Counted from the first letter of the stretch, positions 52,266 through 62,416 are shown. The stretch is 64,000 nt of DNA from Candidatus Chlorobium masyuteum (GCF_011601315.1 NZ_JAAORA010000001.1:674362-738361); one strand, 5' to 3'. Translations and numbers: made by a program. The notes: generated from the sequence alone by a model not told the origin.

Positions 52266-53681
52266 ATGGAACTCGGGAAGACAAAAAGTGTTCATATCGT
52301 CGGAATCGGGGGTGCCGGTATGAGTGCTATAGCTGAACTGCTCCTGAAGTCAGGGTTCGGAGTAACGGGTTCTGATGTATCGACCGGAGAGGTGACCGAC
52401 AAGCTTGTTGAGCATGGCGCAGTCATTTATCAGGGCCATCGTGCCGAGCAGGTTACAGCCTGTGATGTGGTGGTCTACTCTTCAGCTATCCGGCAGGAAG
52501 AAAATGTTGAAATCATTGCCGCCCGAAAAGCAGGCATTCCGGTTATCAAAAGGGATGAGATGCTGGGTGAGCTTATGCGCTACAAATCCGGAATCTGCAT
52601 CTCCGGTACGCATGGCAAGACAACCACCACGGCCATGATCGCAACCATGCTTATTGAGTCCGGTGAGTCGCCGACGGTCATGATCGGAGGAATATCAGAC
52701 TATCTTAAAGGGAGTACGGTTGTCGGTGAGGGGAAATATATGGTTATTGAGGCGGATGAGTTTGACCGGGCATTTTTGAGGCTTACGCCAACCATTGCCA
52801 TTGTCAACAGCCTTGAGTCGGAGCATATGGATACCTACGGTACGCTTGATGAGCTGAAACAGGCCTTTATTGCCTTTGCCAACAAGGTCCCTTTTTATGG
52901 AAGGGTAATCTGTTGTGTAGACTGGCCGGAGATCAGAAAAATCATTCCTTCGCTGGACCGGCTCTATACAACGTTCGGCATCGAAGAGCCTGCCGATGTT
53001 ATGGCTTATGATATTGTTCTCGAAAAACAGCGATCAACGTTTACGGTTCGGGCCTATGGCATTGAGTATCGGGATGTCAGCATTAATGTCCCCGGACGTC
53101 ATAATGTGCTTAATGCCCTTGCTGCATTTTCAACGGGTCTTGAGCTGGGAATCGCGCCTGAAAGGCTGATTGCCGGTCTTGGATGCTACAGCGGCATGAG
53201 GCGGAGATTCCAGGTGAAATTCGATAACGGCAAGGGGCTCATGGTTGTTGACGATTATGCCCATCATCCATCGGAAGTCAAGGCGACCGTCAAGGCGGCC
53301 AAGAGCGGCTGGGTTGATTCCCGGGTGGTTGCTGTTTTTCAGCCGCACCTTTTTTCCCGCACAAAAGAGTTTGCCGATGAGTACGGTTGGGCGCTTTCAC
53401 GGGCCGATATTGTCTTTATTGCCGATGTCTACCCTTCAAGGGAGAAGGCGGTGGATTATCCCGGAGTGGACGGCACTCTGGTTTCGACAGCGGTCAGAAA
53501 AGCCGGAGGCAAGCATGTCGAGTTTATTGCGGAGAGAGAGTCGCTTTTTGCTGCACTCAAAGAGTATGCGGTTGATGGAACCATGCTGCTCTTCATGGGT
53601 GCGGGGGATATTACGAGGCTTGCCTCCGAAGCCGCTGAGTTCTGCCGGACCAGTGCGGTTGACGGGCCGGATCTCCTTTGA
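52266..53681 (+). CDS. murC: UDP-N-acetylmuramate:L-alanine ligase
   Basis: First Mur ligase of the pentapeptide pathway. The 471-residue protein has [23 protein letters not shown]-binding [44 protein letters not shown], and [17 protein letters not shown] with [23 protein letters not shown] ten bases before the ATG supports the start. murC is usually followed by murB and ddl; here the next gene is ftsQ after 84 bases. Confidence 0.97.
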   Translation: MELGKTKSVHIVGIGGAGMSAIAELLLKSGFGVTGSDVSTGEVTDKLVEHGAVIYQGHRAEQVTACDVVVYSSAIRQEENVEIIAARKAGIPVIKRDEMLGELMRYKSGICISGTHGKTTTTAMIATMLIESGESPTVMIGGISDYLKGSTVVGEGKYMVIEADEFDRAFLRLTPTIAIVNSLESEHMDTYGTLDELKQAFIAFANKVPFYGRVICCVDWPEIRKIIPSLDRLYTTFGIEEPADVMAYDIVLEKQRSTFTVRAYGIEYRDVSINVPGRHNVLNALAAFSTGLELGIAPERLIAGLGCYSGMRRRFQVKFDNGKGLMVVDDYAHHPSEVKATVKAAKSGWVDSRVVAVFQPHLFSRTKEFADEYGWALSRADIVFIADVYPSREKAVDYPGVDGTLVSTAVRKAGGKHVEFIAERESLFAALKEYAVDGTMLLFMGAGDITRLASEAAEFCRTSAVDGPDLL

Positions 53682-53765
53682 GCAGGATGAGAAAATATGG
53701 TGATGGCGCAGGAGCAGCGAGCTCCGTAGCTGCGTGCTTGATGAAGCGGATGAAAAAGCTTTTTT

Positions 53766-54659
53766 ATGCCTGATTCTGAATTTCAGCAATACAAGGGAGA
53801 GCCCGTGGAGAGTGCCCCTCAGGAGTATCCGGAATCCGGAAACAAGGGGGGCGCTTTCGATCCTCAGCTTCCGGCATACTCCGGAAACTGGAAGGTGCTG
53901 CTGTTTGTTATGGTGATTGTCTTGTCTGCCCTCTTTGCGCTTGCGCAATATGCTTCGCACTGGAAAAAAGAGGTTGTTGTCAGGGAGGTTGTCATTGACG
54001 GACTCTCAATTCTCTCCCGCAGCGAGCTGGCGGCAAATCTTAAAGGATATCAGGGGAAAAATCTGCAGCAGCTTGATGCCGCAGAGATCAGGAAAAGGGT
54101 GGTTGCCTCCCCCTATGTCAAGGATGCGGTGATCAGCAAGGAGCTGAACGGGATTGTGCGGATAAGGATTCTTGAACGGGTGCCGGTAGCCATGACGGTT
54201 ATTGGCGGCAGGGTCATGGCAATAGACCGGGAGGGGTATCTTCTGCCTGCGAGAGCGGGTCTGTTTGGGCAGGTGCCGAAATTGCTTGAGGTTCGGGGTA
54301 TAAGCCGGCTCAGGACCGCTCGAAATGGTCTGCAGCAACTGGATATTCGTGATAGCTACCTGCTCCAGCAGTTTCTGGATGCTCTTGCTTCAACGGATTA
54401 TGCCCCTTTGCTGGTTCGTGAGTTCCATTTAGAAGAGAACAATCACTCCAGTTTTGTTGCTGTTCAGGCCCCTACCCGTTTTATTGTAGGCAATGATGGT
54501 AACTTCAAGGAAAAGTTGAAAAAATTCGAGATATTCTGGCAAAAGGTTGTATCAATTAAAGGTTTTGGAACTTTCGAGACTGTGGACTTGAGGTTCAGGG
54601 ACAGGATTTTTACCAGGGATCCTCTATCTCCGGAAGTCCCGCAGGTTAATCCCCTGTGA
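53766..54659 (+). CDS. ftsQ: Cell division protein FtsQ (DivIB)
   Basis: Bitopic division protein linking early and late divisome components. The 297-residue protein has a hydrophilic N-terminus (about 1-40), a transmembrane helix (VLLFVMVIVLSALFALAQYA, about 43-62), a POTRA domain (VVREVVIDGLSILSRSELAA onwards) and the FtsQ beta domain with VRIRILERVPVAMTVIGGRV and AIDREGYLLP. The position between murC and ftsA is canonical. The start ATG lies in a GC-poor stretch without a strong ribosome-binding site. Confidence 0.93.
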   Translation: MPDSEFQQYKGEPVESAPQEYPESGNKGGAFDPQLPAYSGNWKVLLFVMVIVLSALFALAQYASHWKKEVVVREVVIDGLSILSRSELAANLKGYQGKNLQQLDAAEIRKRVVASPYVKDAVISKELNGIVRIRILERVPVAMTVIGGRVMAIDREGYLLPARAGLFGQVPKLLEVRGISRLRTARNGLQQLDIRDSYLLQQFLDALASTDYAPLLVREFHLEENNHSSFVAVQAPTRFIVGNDGNFKEKLKKFEIFWQKVVSIKGFGTFETVDLRFRDRIFTRDPLSPEVPQVNPL

Positions 54660-54680
54660 TAATCATGCAAGAATAGAACA

Positions 54681-55982
54681 ATGCTGAAAAGCAATATTGC
54701 TGTTGGTCTTGATATCGGAACAACGAAGGTTTGCGTTGTTGTTGCCGAAAAAGATGCTCTCGGTAAACTCAATGTGCTTGGCAAAGGTCGTTCAAATTCA
54801 GACGGCCTTCAAAGAGCGACCGTTGTCAATATCAACAAGACTGTTGCCGCAATCAAGGCGGCTGTAGCTGACGCTGAACGGGAGTCATCAATTCGTATCA
54901 ATGGCGTCAATGTCGGGATTTCCGGGGCTCATGTTCACTGTATTCACAGTAATTCGGAAATCAGCATCAATCAGTCCGGAATTGTCAATGACTCTGATGT
55001 CAAGCGATTTCTGGAAAAAGCCAAAACCAATATCCGCTATCTGGATATCGATCACGAAATTATCCATGTCATTCCGCAGGAGTTCATTGTTGATGATCAG
55101 GAGGGGCTGCTCGACCCTATAGGGATGGCCGGAACGACCATGCGCGGCAGCGCCTATATTGTGGTCGGTCAGCGCACCAAGATCCGCAATATCAAGCAGT
55201 GTGTCGAGAAGGCCGGACTGGAGATAAACGGGCTGACCTTTGAGCCTGTAGCCTCCGGTATGGCGGTCATAAAAGAGCGTGAGGAGAAGAGCGGAGTTGT
55301 TGTTATTGATATCGGCGGCGGTACCACCGAGGTTGCCATCTATAATAACGGAGCGATCCGCTACTCTGAAGTGATCAAGGTCGCCGGCAATGATGTAACG
55401 CACGATGTTGCTCACGGAGTCAAGGCGCTGTATGAAGTGGCCGAAGAGCTTAAAATTCAGCATGGATGCGCCTATGCCCAGTTGAGCGGTGAAGATGAAG
55501 AGCTGCTTATTGAGGGAATTGAAGGCCGGCCGCAAAAGTCATTTCCCAAAAGTTCATTGACCATGATCATCGAAGCCCGGATGATGGAGATTCTGGAGCT
55601 TGTCAGGGACTCGGTCAAACGGTCGGGTTACTATGAGTACATCAATGCCGGAGCCATTATCACCGGTGGCGGTTCGCTCCTGCCGGGTACCGAGGAGCTT
55701 GCCCGCGATGTGCTCGGGCTTGATGTCCGTATCGGATATCCGGAAGGCGTATCGGGCGGAATCAAGGGCTCAATCAACAATCCCATGTATGCTACCGTGA
55801 TGGGACTTGTTGCCCATTCGTTTCAGTATACCCCTCCCGACGATTATGGTTTCGCTTCAACAGCCGAGGTGTTGCCGAATTCTGCGCAGGCCGTCATTGA
55901 CGAAGAGAGTCCCGTTCAGGAGTCGGGGCCGGCACGTAAAAAAATTGTGGATCGTATGAAGAAATTCTGGGAGCAATTGTAA
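54681..55982 (+). CDS. ftsA: Cell division protein FtsA
   Basis: Actin-like ATPase that tethers FtsZ to the membrane. The 433-residue protein has the phosphate-1 motif VGLDIGTTKVCVVVAEKD, the inserted 1C domain with VNVGISGAHVHCIHSNSEIS, the phosphate-2 motif VVIDIGGGTTEVAIYNNGAI and the adenosine motif GAIITGGGSLLPGTEELARD. The C-terminus KIVDRMKKFWEQL is an amphipathic membrane-targeting helix. ftsZ follows after 42 bases. Confidence 0.96.
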   Translation: MLKSNIAVGLDIGTTKVCVVVAEKDALGKLNVLGKGRSNSDGLQRATVVNINKTVAAIKAAVADAERESSIRINGVNVGISGAHVHCIHSNSEISINQSGIVNDSDVKRFLEKAKTNIRYLDIDHEIIHVIPQEFIVDDQEGLLDPIGMAGTTMRGSAYIVVGQRTKIRNIKQCVEKAGLEINGLTFEPVASGMAVIKEREEKSGVVVIDIGGGTTEVAIYNNGAIRYSEVIKVAGNDVTHDVAHGVKALYEVAEELKIQHGCAYAQLSGEDEELLIEGIEGRPQKSFPKSSLTMIIEARMMEILELVRDSVKRSGYYEYINAGAIITGGGSLLPGTEELARDVLGLDVRIGYPEGVSGGIKGSINNPMYATVMGLVAHSFQYTPPDDYGFASTAEVLPNSAQAVIDEESPVQESGPARKKIVDRMKKFWEQL

Positions 55983-56024
55983 TGGTCGCAGCAAACATGA
56001 GCGATTTAAAGGGAGAACTGACTG

Positions 56025-57305
56025 ATGGCGTTTGAGCTGGATCCCGGACTGTTTGACAGTGAGCAGGGAAAAGGGGTTACCATAAGGATTGTCGGTGTCG
56101 GCGGTTGCGGCGGCAATGCTGTAAACAATATGATTGACCGGAAAATCAGCGGTGTTGAATATATCGTATTCAATACCGATCGCCAGGCGCTGCTGAACTC
56201 CAAGGCGCCGATCAGGGTGCAGATCGGCAAGAAAGCGACCAACGGGCTTGGCGCAGGAGCTGATCCCGCCAAAGGCCGGCAGGCAGCAGAGGATGACCGG
56301 GAGATTATAGCCGCCCAGCTCAGGGGTGCCGATCTTGTTTTTATTGCAGCAGGTATGGGCAAGGGAACCGGTACCGGCGCAGCTCCTGTTATTGCCTCTA
56401 TTGCAAGGAATATGGGGATCCTGACGATCGGGGTTGTAACCAGACCCTTCAATTTTGAAGGCCAGGTCAAGGCAAAGATTGCTGATGGCGGTATTTCCGA
56501 GCTCCGCAAATATATTGATACGCTCATTCTTGTTGAAAACGAGAAGATTCTCAGTATTGCCGAGGAGGGGGTAAGTGCCACAGAGGCATTCAACATGGCC
56601 AACGATGTACTCTACCGGGCGGCAAAAGGTATTGCTGATATTATTACCCGCCACGGGCATGTCAATGTTGACTTTGCTGATGTTCGCAGCATTATGTCCG
56701 GAGCCGGTGATGCGGTTATGGGCTCTTCGGCTGCGTCGGGAGAGCGCCGGGCACTGAAGGCTTCATCGGATGCTCTCAACAGCCCGCTGCTTGAAGGTGT
56801 GTCGGTAAACGGAGCCAAAGGGGTGCTGGTCAACATTACCGGCGAGGTCACCATGCGTGACATGAGGGATGCCATGAGCTACATAGAGGAGCAGGTCGGC
56901 AGCAATGCCAAGATTATAAACGGTTATGTTGATGAACCGCAGGTTTCCGGAGAGATCAGGGTTACCGTTATTGTAACCGGATTCAAGCGGGTGGCGGAGG
57001 GTGATGAGCATGAGAGTGCACAGCGCAGCTCTTCATCTGCTTCGCAGGGATTCCGTCAGGGGCAGACTCTCTCTTCGTCTGTCAGGCAGTCCAGCTCCGT
57101 TTACCCCGAACGACAGGAAGAGGATTTGCGTATTCCCGCATATATCCGGCGCCAGTTGTCTATCCATGATCCGCATGAGGTGGAGGGCAGAAAAAATTCC
57201 GGAACAACTGATCAGAAGACGACAGTACCGGCAGGAACAGGAGATAGTGATGATAAAATTCAGAAAGGGTCAACAGATACACCGGCATATCTCCGCAGGA
57301 AATAA
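56025..57305 (+). CDS. ftsZ: Cell division protein FtsZ, with two C-terminal tail motifs
   Basis: Tubulin-like GTPase forming the Z ring. The 426-residue protein has [19 protein letters not shown], the tubulin signature [20 protein letters not shown], and the T7 loop with [11 protein letters not shown]. After the GTPase core (to about 320) a disordered Ser-rich linker leads to IPAYIRRQ at 370-377, the conserved peptide that binds FtsA and other partners. A second linker of 41 residues then ends in TPAYLRRK at 419-426, a near repeat of the same peptide. One such peptide is usual. GGGAG before the ATG supports the start. Confidence 0.97.
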   Translation: MAFELDPGLFDSEQGKGVTIRIVGVGGCGGNAVNNMIDRKISGVEYIVFNTDRQALLNSKAPIRVQIGKKATNGLGAGADPAKGRQAAEDDREIIAAQLRGADLVFIAAGMGKGTGTGAAPVIASIARNMGILTIGVVTRPFNFEGQVKAKIADGGISELRKYIDTLILVENEKILSIAEEGVSATEAFNMANDVLYRAAKGIADIITRHGHVNVDFADVRSIMSGAGDAVMGSSAASGERRALKASSDALNSPLLEGVSVNGAKGVLVNITGEVTMRDMRDAMSYIEEQVGSNAKIINGYVDEPQVSGEIRVTVIVTGFKRVAEGDEHESAQRSSSSASQGFRQGQTLSSSVRQSSSVYPERQEEDLRIPAYIRRQLSIHDPHEVEGRKNSGTTDQKTTVPAGTGDSDDKIQKGSTDTPAYLRRK

Positions 57306-57350
57306 AAACGGAATCTGAAACAGCCTTTCTCATAATCAATAAAGGTTGTT

Positions 57351-58646
57351 ATGGGTTATTGCATGCTTTCCGCAGAAGATGCGGTGGCAAAAATCAAGTC
57401 AGGAGACAGAGTATACCTTCACACAGCAGCGGCTACTCCGCAACGGTTGATAGAGGCGATGGTCGCCCGGGCCGGAGAGTTGAGGAACGTTGAAATTGTC
57501 AGTTTGCATACCGAAGGCGCCGCCCCGTACGCAAAGCCGGAGTATCGGGATAGCTTCAGAATGAATGCCCTTTTTGTGGGCAGAAATATCCGCGAGGCCG
57601 TTCAGAATGGTGATGCCGATGCCATTCCGGTTTTTCTGAGCGAGGTTCCCTCTCTTTTCAGGAGCGGAATTCTTCCGCTTGATGTAGCGCTCGTTCATGT
57701 CTCGCCTCCCGACCGGCATGGTTACTGTTCTCTCGGAGTTTCGGTCGATGCCACCCTCGCCGCCGTTCACGCAGCCAGGCTGGTTATTGCCCAGGTGAAT
57801 CCCAACATGCCCCGAACCCATGGGGAGGGAATGCTTCATGTAAGCAGGATTCATGCAATGGTTGAGGTCTCCGACCCCCTTCCCGAAACGCCCGTGCACA
57901 AGCTGAGTGAGACGGAGATCAGTATCGGCCGCCATATCGCTTCCATTGTTGAAGACGGGGCAACCATGCAGATGGGCATCGGTGCTATTCCCGATGCAAC
58001 ACTTGCCGCCCTTTTCAACCACAGGAATCTTGGTATTCACTCTGAAATGTTTTCGGATGGAGTGATCGAACTTGTTGAAAAAGGGGTGATCAACGGCAGT
58101 CAAAAGCGGACGCATAAAGAGACGATTGTGGCCAGTTTTCTGGTCGGTACGCGAAGACTCTACGATTTTGTCGATGACAACCCTTTCGTTGAGATGCTTC
58201 CTTCCGATTATGTTAACGATACCCGGTCGATACGGGCAAATCCCAGGGTAACGGCAATTAACAGTGCGCTTGAAATTGACATGACCGGGCAGGTCTGTGC
58301 CGATTCTATCGGTCAGAAATACTTTTCCGGTGTCGGCGGTCAGATGGATTTTATTCGCGGAGCCGCACTCTCCCCGGGGGGGAAACCGATCATTGCACTC
58401 CCTTCGACGACAAGCAGAGGCGAGTCAAGGATTGTGCCGCAACTCAAGCCGGGTGCCGGTGTGGTTACCACAAGGGCGCATGTGCAGTATGTCGTGACAG
58501 AGTTCGGTATTGTCAATCTGCATGGCAAGAATCTTCGGCAGAGAGCTGAAGCACTTGCGAGCATTGCCCATCCTGATTTCAGAGAGGATATCAGCCGTCA
58601 GGCGCATGAGCTCTACGGCTCTTATGGAAGAAGATTCATGGAGTGA
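57351..58646 (+). CDS. Acetyl-CoA hydrolase/CoA-transferase family protein
   Basis: Class I CoA-transferase-like enzyme of 431 residues, similar to acetate or 4-hydroxybutyrate CoA-transferases. It has the N-terminal domain with VYLHTAAATPQRLIEAM and VHVSPPDRHGYCSLGVS, the glycine loop MQMGIGAIPDATLAAL, the catalytic Glu232 in GIHSEMFSDG, and the C-terminal VVTEFGIVNLHGKNLRQRAE with IAHPDFRE. The substrate is not decided by sequence; acetate/acetyl-CoA exchange would suit a bacterium that assimilates acetate. It follows ftsZ by 45 bases without an obvious functional tie. AAAGG precedes the ATG; a second ATG four codons downstream is possible. Confidence 0.88.
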   Translation: MGYCMLSAEDAVAKIKSGDRVYLHTAAATPQRLIEAMVARAGELRNVEIVSLHTEGAAPYAKPEYRDSFRMNALFVGRNIREAVQNGDADAIPVFLSEVPSLFRSGILPLDVALVHVSPPDRHGYCSLGVSVDATLAAVHAARLVIAQVNPNMPRTHGEGMLHVSRIHAMVEVSDPLPETPVHKLSETEISIGRHIASIVEDGATMQMGIGAIPDATLAALFNHRNLGIHSEMFSDGVIELVEKGVINGSQKRTHKETIVASFLVGTRRLYDFVDDNPFVEMLPSDYVNDTRSIRANPRVTAINSALEIDMTGQVCADSIGQKYFSGVGGQMDFIRGAALSPGGKPIIALPSTTSRGESRIVPQLKPGAGVVTTRAHVQYVVTEFGIVNLHGKNLRQRAEALASIAHPDFREDISRQAHELYGSYGRRFME

Positions 58647-58672
58647 GCAACCCGGAAGGCAATCACTGTCGC

Positions 58673-59491
58673 CTAAAACGGCCCGGGGTTGCTGCCGCTG
58701 CTGATCCCGATCAGCGTGACCATTCGTCCGGTATGGCCGTTATCACGACGGTATGAGTAAAAAAGGTCACTTCGGGAGAAGGAGCAGTGTGGAGAGCATT
58801 CGATATTCGATGCAGGAACTCCGGCGGCCAGCAGTTGCCGGAAGTTTACTTTGCCGAGGTCAAGCAGGTATTTCTCTTCATCCGCACCTTCAGGCGACAA
58901 CTGCCAATCATCATCGTTAAACGCTGAGGCTACCTCCCGGCCAACCTCATAGTGCCTTCCGGATATACCTGTTCCGATCCAGGCAAGGCACTCTCCGGGT
59001 ATGGAGCCGAAGCTCGTTTGCATTGCGGCAAGGGTCTTTATGACAATGTTGCCCGCACTCCCTTTCCATCCTGCATGCACCGCGCCCACAGCCTCGTGTT
59101 GCGGGTCGTAAAGCAGCACCGGGAAGCAATCCGCAGTAAAGATACAGAGGTAGAGATCTTTTTTGTCGGTTATGAAGGCATCATAGCCTTCATAACGACC
59201 GGGCGCTTCGGCATGGAGTATCTCCGTGCCGTGTACCTGGATTGAGCTGACCAGCATATCAGGAGTGATTCCGGCTGACGTGCAGAGGCGGAGGGTGTTT
59301 TGCCGGACAAGCTCCGGCTCGTCTCCGGTATTGTTCCCAAGATTCAGCGAAGCGTAATCGCCCGTGCTTTTACCTCCCTTTCTTGTGCTCTGAAGGGCAA
59401 CAAGCCCGGTGAAGCGGGAAAAGATGATCGGGGTGAGAACTTCAGGATCAGGCAGGGAAGCCGTCGTACTATAGCCCATGGTCGTATCCAT
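58673..59491 (-). CDS. pgeF: Peptidoglycan editing factor PgeF (laccase-domain, YfiH family)
   Basis: By family knowledge this metal-binding enzyme removes wrongly incorporated amino acids (L-Ser) from UDP-MurNAc precursors; relatives were described as polyphenol oxidases. I choose the ATG at 59491 (272 residues); the frame is open to 59602 but the extra N-terminus is hydrophobic and atypical, and the start remains uncertain. Motifs: GDYASLNLGNNTGDE, VSSIQVHGTEIL, TADCFPVLLYDPQHEAVGAV and HAGWKGSAGNI, with the zinc ligands His, Cys and His. Convergent with the CoA-transferase gene; adjacent to the dcw cluster. Confidence 0.9.
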   Translation of the reverse strand: MDTTMGYSTTASLPDPEVLTPIIFSRFTGLVALQSTRKGGKSTGDYASLNLGNNTGDEPELVRQNTLRLCTSAGITPDMLVSSIQVHGTEILHAEAPGRYEGYDAFITDKKDLYLCIFTADCFPVLLYDPQHEAVGAVHAGWKGSAGNIVIKTLAAMQTSFGSIPGECLAWIGTGISGRHYEVGREVASAFNDDDWQLSPEGADEEKYLLDLGKVNFRQLLAAGVPASNIECSPHCSFSRSDLFYSYRRDNGHTGRMVTLIGISSGSNPGPF

Positions 59492-59734
59492 AAGGAAAAT
59501 GTTTGTGCTCTCCCGGCTTGTTCTCTGTTTCTGAAACCGGGGCAGCCGGAGAGTAAAGAGGTATTCTGAAAAAAATATGATTATTAACCGATCGTTTCGC
59601 AACCATGGACAAGAATTTCGATAAAGGTTTATTATTTCATGAAGAGTATTATCTTTCCTCAGTTCGATAATCGTATCTGTGGACTTTTTTCAGCAGTAAA
59701 TCTTGTTGCCACTGTCGGTGGATTGGAGTGATGC

Positions 59735-59983
59735 ATGATGAAACGTCCTGATGATGAACGCTTTCCTGACAAGTTCGGCCGTTCTGTTAGAGCACTTTCT
59801 GATTATATGGGGCTTGGCCTCCAGATTGCCGCCAGCTTTGCCTTTTTTGTCTTTCTTGGATATTGGGCGGACACGAAGCTCGGAACTTCTCCATTTCTGC
59901 TTCTTGCAGGAGTAGTTGTCGGTATGGTCGGAATGGCGCTTATTCTCATGAAGGTGGTCCGGTCGGCAAATAAAAAACAGTAG
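59735..59983 (+). CDS. atpZ: F0F1 ATP synthase-associated membrane protein AtpZ/AtpI-like
   Basis: Small protein of 82 residues with two transmembrane helices (GLQIAASFAFFVFLGYWAD and FLLLAGVVVGMVGMALILMK) joined by the tight turn DTKLGTSPF, the pattern of AtpZ/AtpQ proteins that precede F0 genes. Family members are linked to Mg uptake or assembly of the ATP synthase. Three ATGs lie close together; the one at 59735 has GGAG with a spacing of six. Confidence 0.85.
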   Translation: MMKRPDDERFPDKFGRSVRALSDYMGLGLQIAASFAFFVFLGYWADTKLGTSPFLLLAGVVVGMVGMALILMKVVRSANKKQ

Positions 59984-60027
59984 AACCGCCCCTATTATTT
60001 GGCGAAAACAGAAAGAATCGCTCTTAT

Positions 60028-60414
60028 ATGAAGCCATTGTTTGATTTTATTTTAAAGTTATGTATTTTGACAGTCGTTTTATGGGGGATGATTTACTCCT
60101 TGCTTGATCCCGGCACTGTTGACTATCGTTCGGTATTTATCGCATGGGTAATGGTCGCGACAAATACTTTGGCAGGCTACCTGATTTTTGAGTATGCGTT
60201 CGCCAGGGAATCACGGGTTTTTACCATAGCGGTGTTCGGCGGCCTTACCGCAAGGCTGCTGTTACTTATGGTGCTTGTTTTTGTTATCATTTACCGGCAT
60301 TTGGCGGTTATCAACGACTTTGTGGTCTCGCTTTTTGCTTTTTACTGTATTTATTTGATTGTTGAAATTCTCGGGTATCAAAAGAAAAACAAACAGAAAA
60401 AGAATACTGCATGA
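60028..60414 (+). CDS. atpI: ATP synthase I-like membrane protein
   Basis: Protein of 128 residues with four predicted membrane segments ([77 protein letters not shown]) and a basic tail. Position and topology are those of AtpI, a non-stoichiometric factor for c-ring assembly; sequence similarity is weak. Its stop overlaps the atpB start (ATGA), so it is translationally coupled to subunit a. Confidence 0.72.
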   Translation: MKPLFDFILKLCILTVVLWGMIYSLLDPGTVDYRSVFIAWVMVATNTLAGYLIFEYAFARESRVFTIAVFGGLTARLLLLMVLVFVIIYRHLAVINDFVVSLFAFYCIYLIVEILGYQKKNKQKKNTA

Positions 60415-61427
60415 AACGCTTTAACGTCAAACAGGCCACAGCTTTTTTCAGGGTAATTGCGCTTGTCGTCCCGCTTCTGTTCTGTGTTAACAGCTTTGCT
60501 TCAGCATCTCCTGAAGAGTCTGCTCCTGCTGTGCATAGTGCAGCCCCGGCTGTTCCCGGTAGTGAGCCTGCCGCTGCTCACGCTCCTGAAGAGGAGGAGA
60601 AGGCCGGTGATGTTATCATGCATCATATCCTGAACAACAACGTTTTTGCTTTTCCCCCTTTCGGCGAGGTAGAACTCCCGACCCTGCCCAAAGTTGCAGG
60701 CATCGATATTTCCATTACCAAGCATGTTGTGATGCTCTGGCTTGTATCCGGAGCCCTTCTGATCGTTTTCTCCATAGTCGGAGGGAAGTACAAGAACATG
60801 AATGCCCGCCAGGCGCCGAAGGGTGTAGCCAATACCATGGAAGCGCTTATTGATTTCGTCAGGCTTGATGTTGCAAAATCAAATATCGGCCCGGGGTATG
60901 AGAAGCACCTTCCCTATCTGATTACGGTATTCATGTTTATTCTCTTCTGTAATCTGTTCGGCCTTATTCCCTACGGCGCTACGGCCACGGGCAACATCAA
61001 TGTTACCCTGACTCTGGCGGTATTCACCTTCATCATCACCCAGATTGCGGCACTGAAGGCGCATGGTTTCGTCGGATTTGTCAAGCATCTTACCGCAGGA
61101 ACCCACTGGGCGCTCTGGATTATTATTGTGCCTATCGAAATAATCGGACTCTTCACCAAGCCGTTTGCTCTTACGGTTCGACTTTTTGCCAACATGACCG
61201 CCGGTCACATTATCATCCTCAGTCTTATTTTTATCAGCTTCATTCTCAAGAGCTATATTGTTGCAGCAGCGGTTTCGGTTCCGTTCGCGATCTTTATCTA
61301 TCTGCTTGAGCTCTTTGTTGCATTCCTTCAGGCATTTATCTTCACCATGCTTTCAGCGCTCTTTATCGGTCTGGCTACTGCCCACGAAGGACATGAGGAG
61401 CATGAGGCCGGAGTTGCCCATCATTAA
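60411..61427 (+). CDS. atpB: ATP synthase F0 subunit a
   Basis: Proton-channel subunit of the ATP synthase. The 338-residue protein is longer than typical (about 250-270): it begins with a likely signal peptide ([17 protein letters not shown]) and an Ala/Pro/Glu-rich stretch to about residue 65, as in several Bacteroidetes/Chlorobi homologues. The core has [20 protein letters not shown] and the essential Arg in [19 protein letters not shown]. The C-terminus ends with a His/Glu-rich tail ([15 protein letters not shown]). The gene overlaps atpI by four bases; atpE follows after 120 bases. Confidence 0.95.
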   Translation: MKRFNVKQATAFFRVIALVVPLLFCVNSFASASPEESAPAVHSAAPAVPGSEPAAAHAPEEEEKAGDVIMHHILNNNVFAFPPFGEVELPTLPKVAGIDISITKHVVMLWLVSGALLIVFSIVGGKYKNMNARQAPKGVANTMEALIDFVRLDVAKSNIGPGYEKHLPYLITVFMFILFCNLFGLIPYGATATGNINVTLTLAVFTFIITQIAALKAHGFVGFVKHLTAGTHWALWIIIVPIEIIGLFTKPFALTVRLFANMTAGHIIILSLIFISFILKSYIVAAAVSVPFAIFIYLLELFVAFLQAFIFTMLSALFIGLATAHEGHEEHEAGVAHH

Positions 61428-61547
61428 TTTGATGTCAGGAATATTGAGGAATAAGTATTATTTTTATGATTTTGATTTAACGGGTTCAAAACTGCTAATT
61501 ACTCTTTAGCAAAAAACTTACAACAAATAAACGGAGGTAATTACAAG

Positions 61548-61775
61548 ATGGATGGTTTAGGTTTAGCTTATTTAGGTGCAGGTATTGGCGCCGGTCTTGC
61601 TGTTATTGGTGCTGGTCTTGGTATTGGTAATATCGCTGCTTCTGCAACAGAGGGAACAGCTCGTCAGCCTGAGGCTGCATCCGATATCCGTACGACCATG
61701 ATTATTGCAGCAGCTCTTATTGAAGGTGTTGGTCTGTTCGGCGAAGTTATCTGCGTTCTTCTCGCTCTCAAGTAA
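61548..61775 (+). CDS. atpE: ATP synthase F0 subunit c
   Basis: Ring subunit of the ATP synthase, 75 residues in two hairpin helices. The first carries the glycine repeats (LGAGIGAGLAVIGAGLGIGN), the loop is EGTARQPEAA, and the second helix holds the ion-binding Glu in IIAAALIEGVGLF. No Ser/Thr follows that Glu, which argues for proton rather than sodium coupling (weak inference). A strong GGAGG site (61533-61537) and an AT-rich 120-base spacer precede it, fitting the high copy number needed for this subunit. Confidence 0.96.
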   Translation: MDGLGLAYLGAGIGAGLAVIGAGLGIGNIAASATEGTARQPEAASDIRTTMIIAAALIEGVGLFGEVICVLLALK

Positions 61776-61875
61776 GCGTGAAGCTGTTACAGATTCGATA
61801 CAGAAGATATCCCGATTGCGGCACACTCAAAGCACCGCAGTCGGGTTTTATTAATCGTTAACGGAAACATTGTTC

Positions 61876-62403
61876 ATGCTTACGTCAGGAGTTATTCTTC
61901 TTGCCGGCAGTCTTTTAAGCCCGGAACCCGGCCTTATTTTCTGGACTGCGGTTACATTCGTGATTGTACTGCTTATTCTCAAAAAAGTAGCCTGGGGACC
62001 TATCCTCACTGCTTTGGAAGAGAGAGAAAAGGGTATCCAGTCATCTATCGACCGTGCATATCATGCAAAGGATGAGGCTGAAGCTGCTCTTCGCAAGAAC
62101 AGTGAACTGCTTGCCAAGGCTGATGCGGAGTCAGACAAGATCATTCGTGAAGGAAAGGATTTTGCCGATAAACTTCGCGGCGATATTACCGAAAAAGCCC
62201 AGGCTGAAGCGCAGAAAATGATTTCCATGGCCAAGGATGAAATTGAGCAGGAAAAACGCCGCGCACTCAATGAGCTGAGAACGGAGGTTGCCGATCTTGC
62301 TGTAAAAGGGGCCGAGAAAATTATCAGAGGCTCTCTTGATGCCGATCTGCAGAAAAAGATCGTTGACAGCATGATCCAGGATTTTTCTACAAAACGTAAT
62401 TGA
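61876..62403 (+). CDS. atpF: ATP synthase F0 subunit b
   Basis: Peripheral-stalk subunit, 175 residues. One N-terminal transmembrane segment ([20 protein letters not shown]) is followed by a long charged coiled coil ([20 protein letters not shown] onwards) that reaches F1. The ATG at 61876 is preferred over a TTG two codons upstream. Between atpE and this gene lies a 100-base spacer containing GATTGCGG/CCGCAGTC, a weak hairpin. Only one b-type gene is seen (no b'). Confidence 0.94.
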   Translation: MLTSGVILLAGSLLSPEPGLIFWTAVTFVIVLLILKKVAWGPILTALEEREKGIQSSIDRAYHAKDEAEAALRKNSELLAKADAESDKIIREGKDFADKLRGDITEKAQAEAQKMISMAKDEIEQEKRRALNELRTEVADLAVKGAEKIIRGSLDADLQKKIVDSMIQDFSTKRN

Positions 62404-62416
62404 AAACGGTCACGAA

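Noticed and set aside
55857-56660. 267- and 198-codon minus-strand frames
   Set aside because: Antisense shadows of ftsA/ftsZ, which have full family signatures on the plus strand.
57399-58115. 238-codon minus-strand frame
   Set aside because: Antisense shadow of the CoA-transferase gene.
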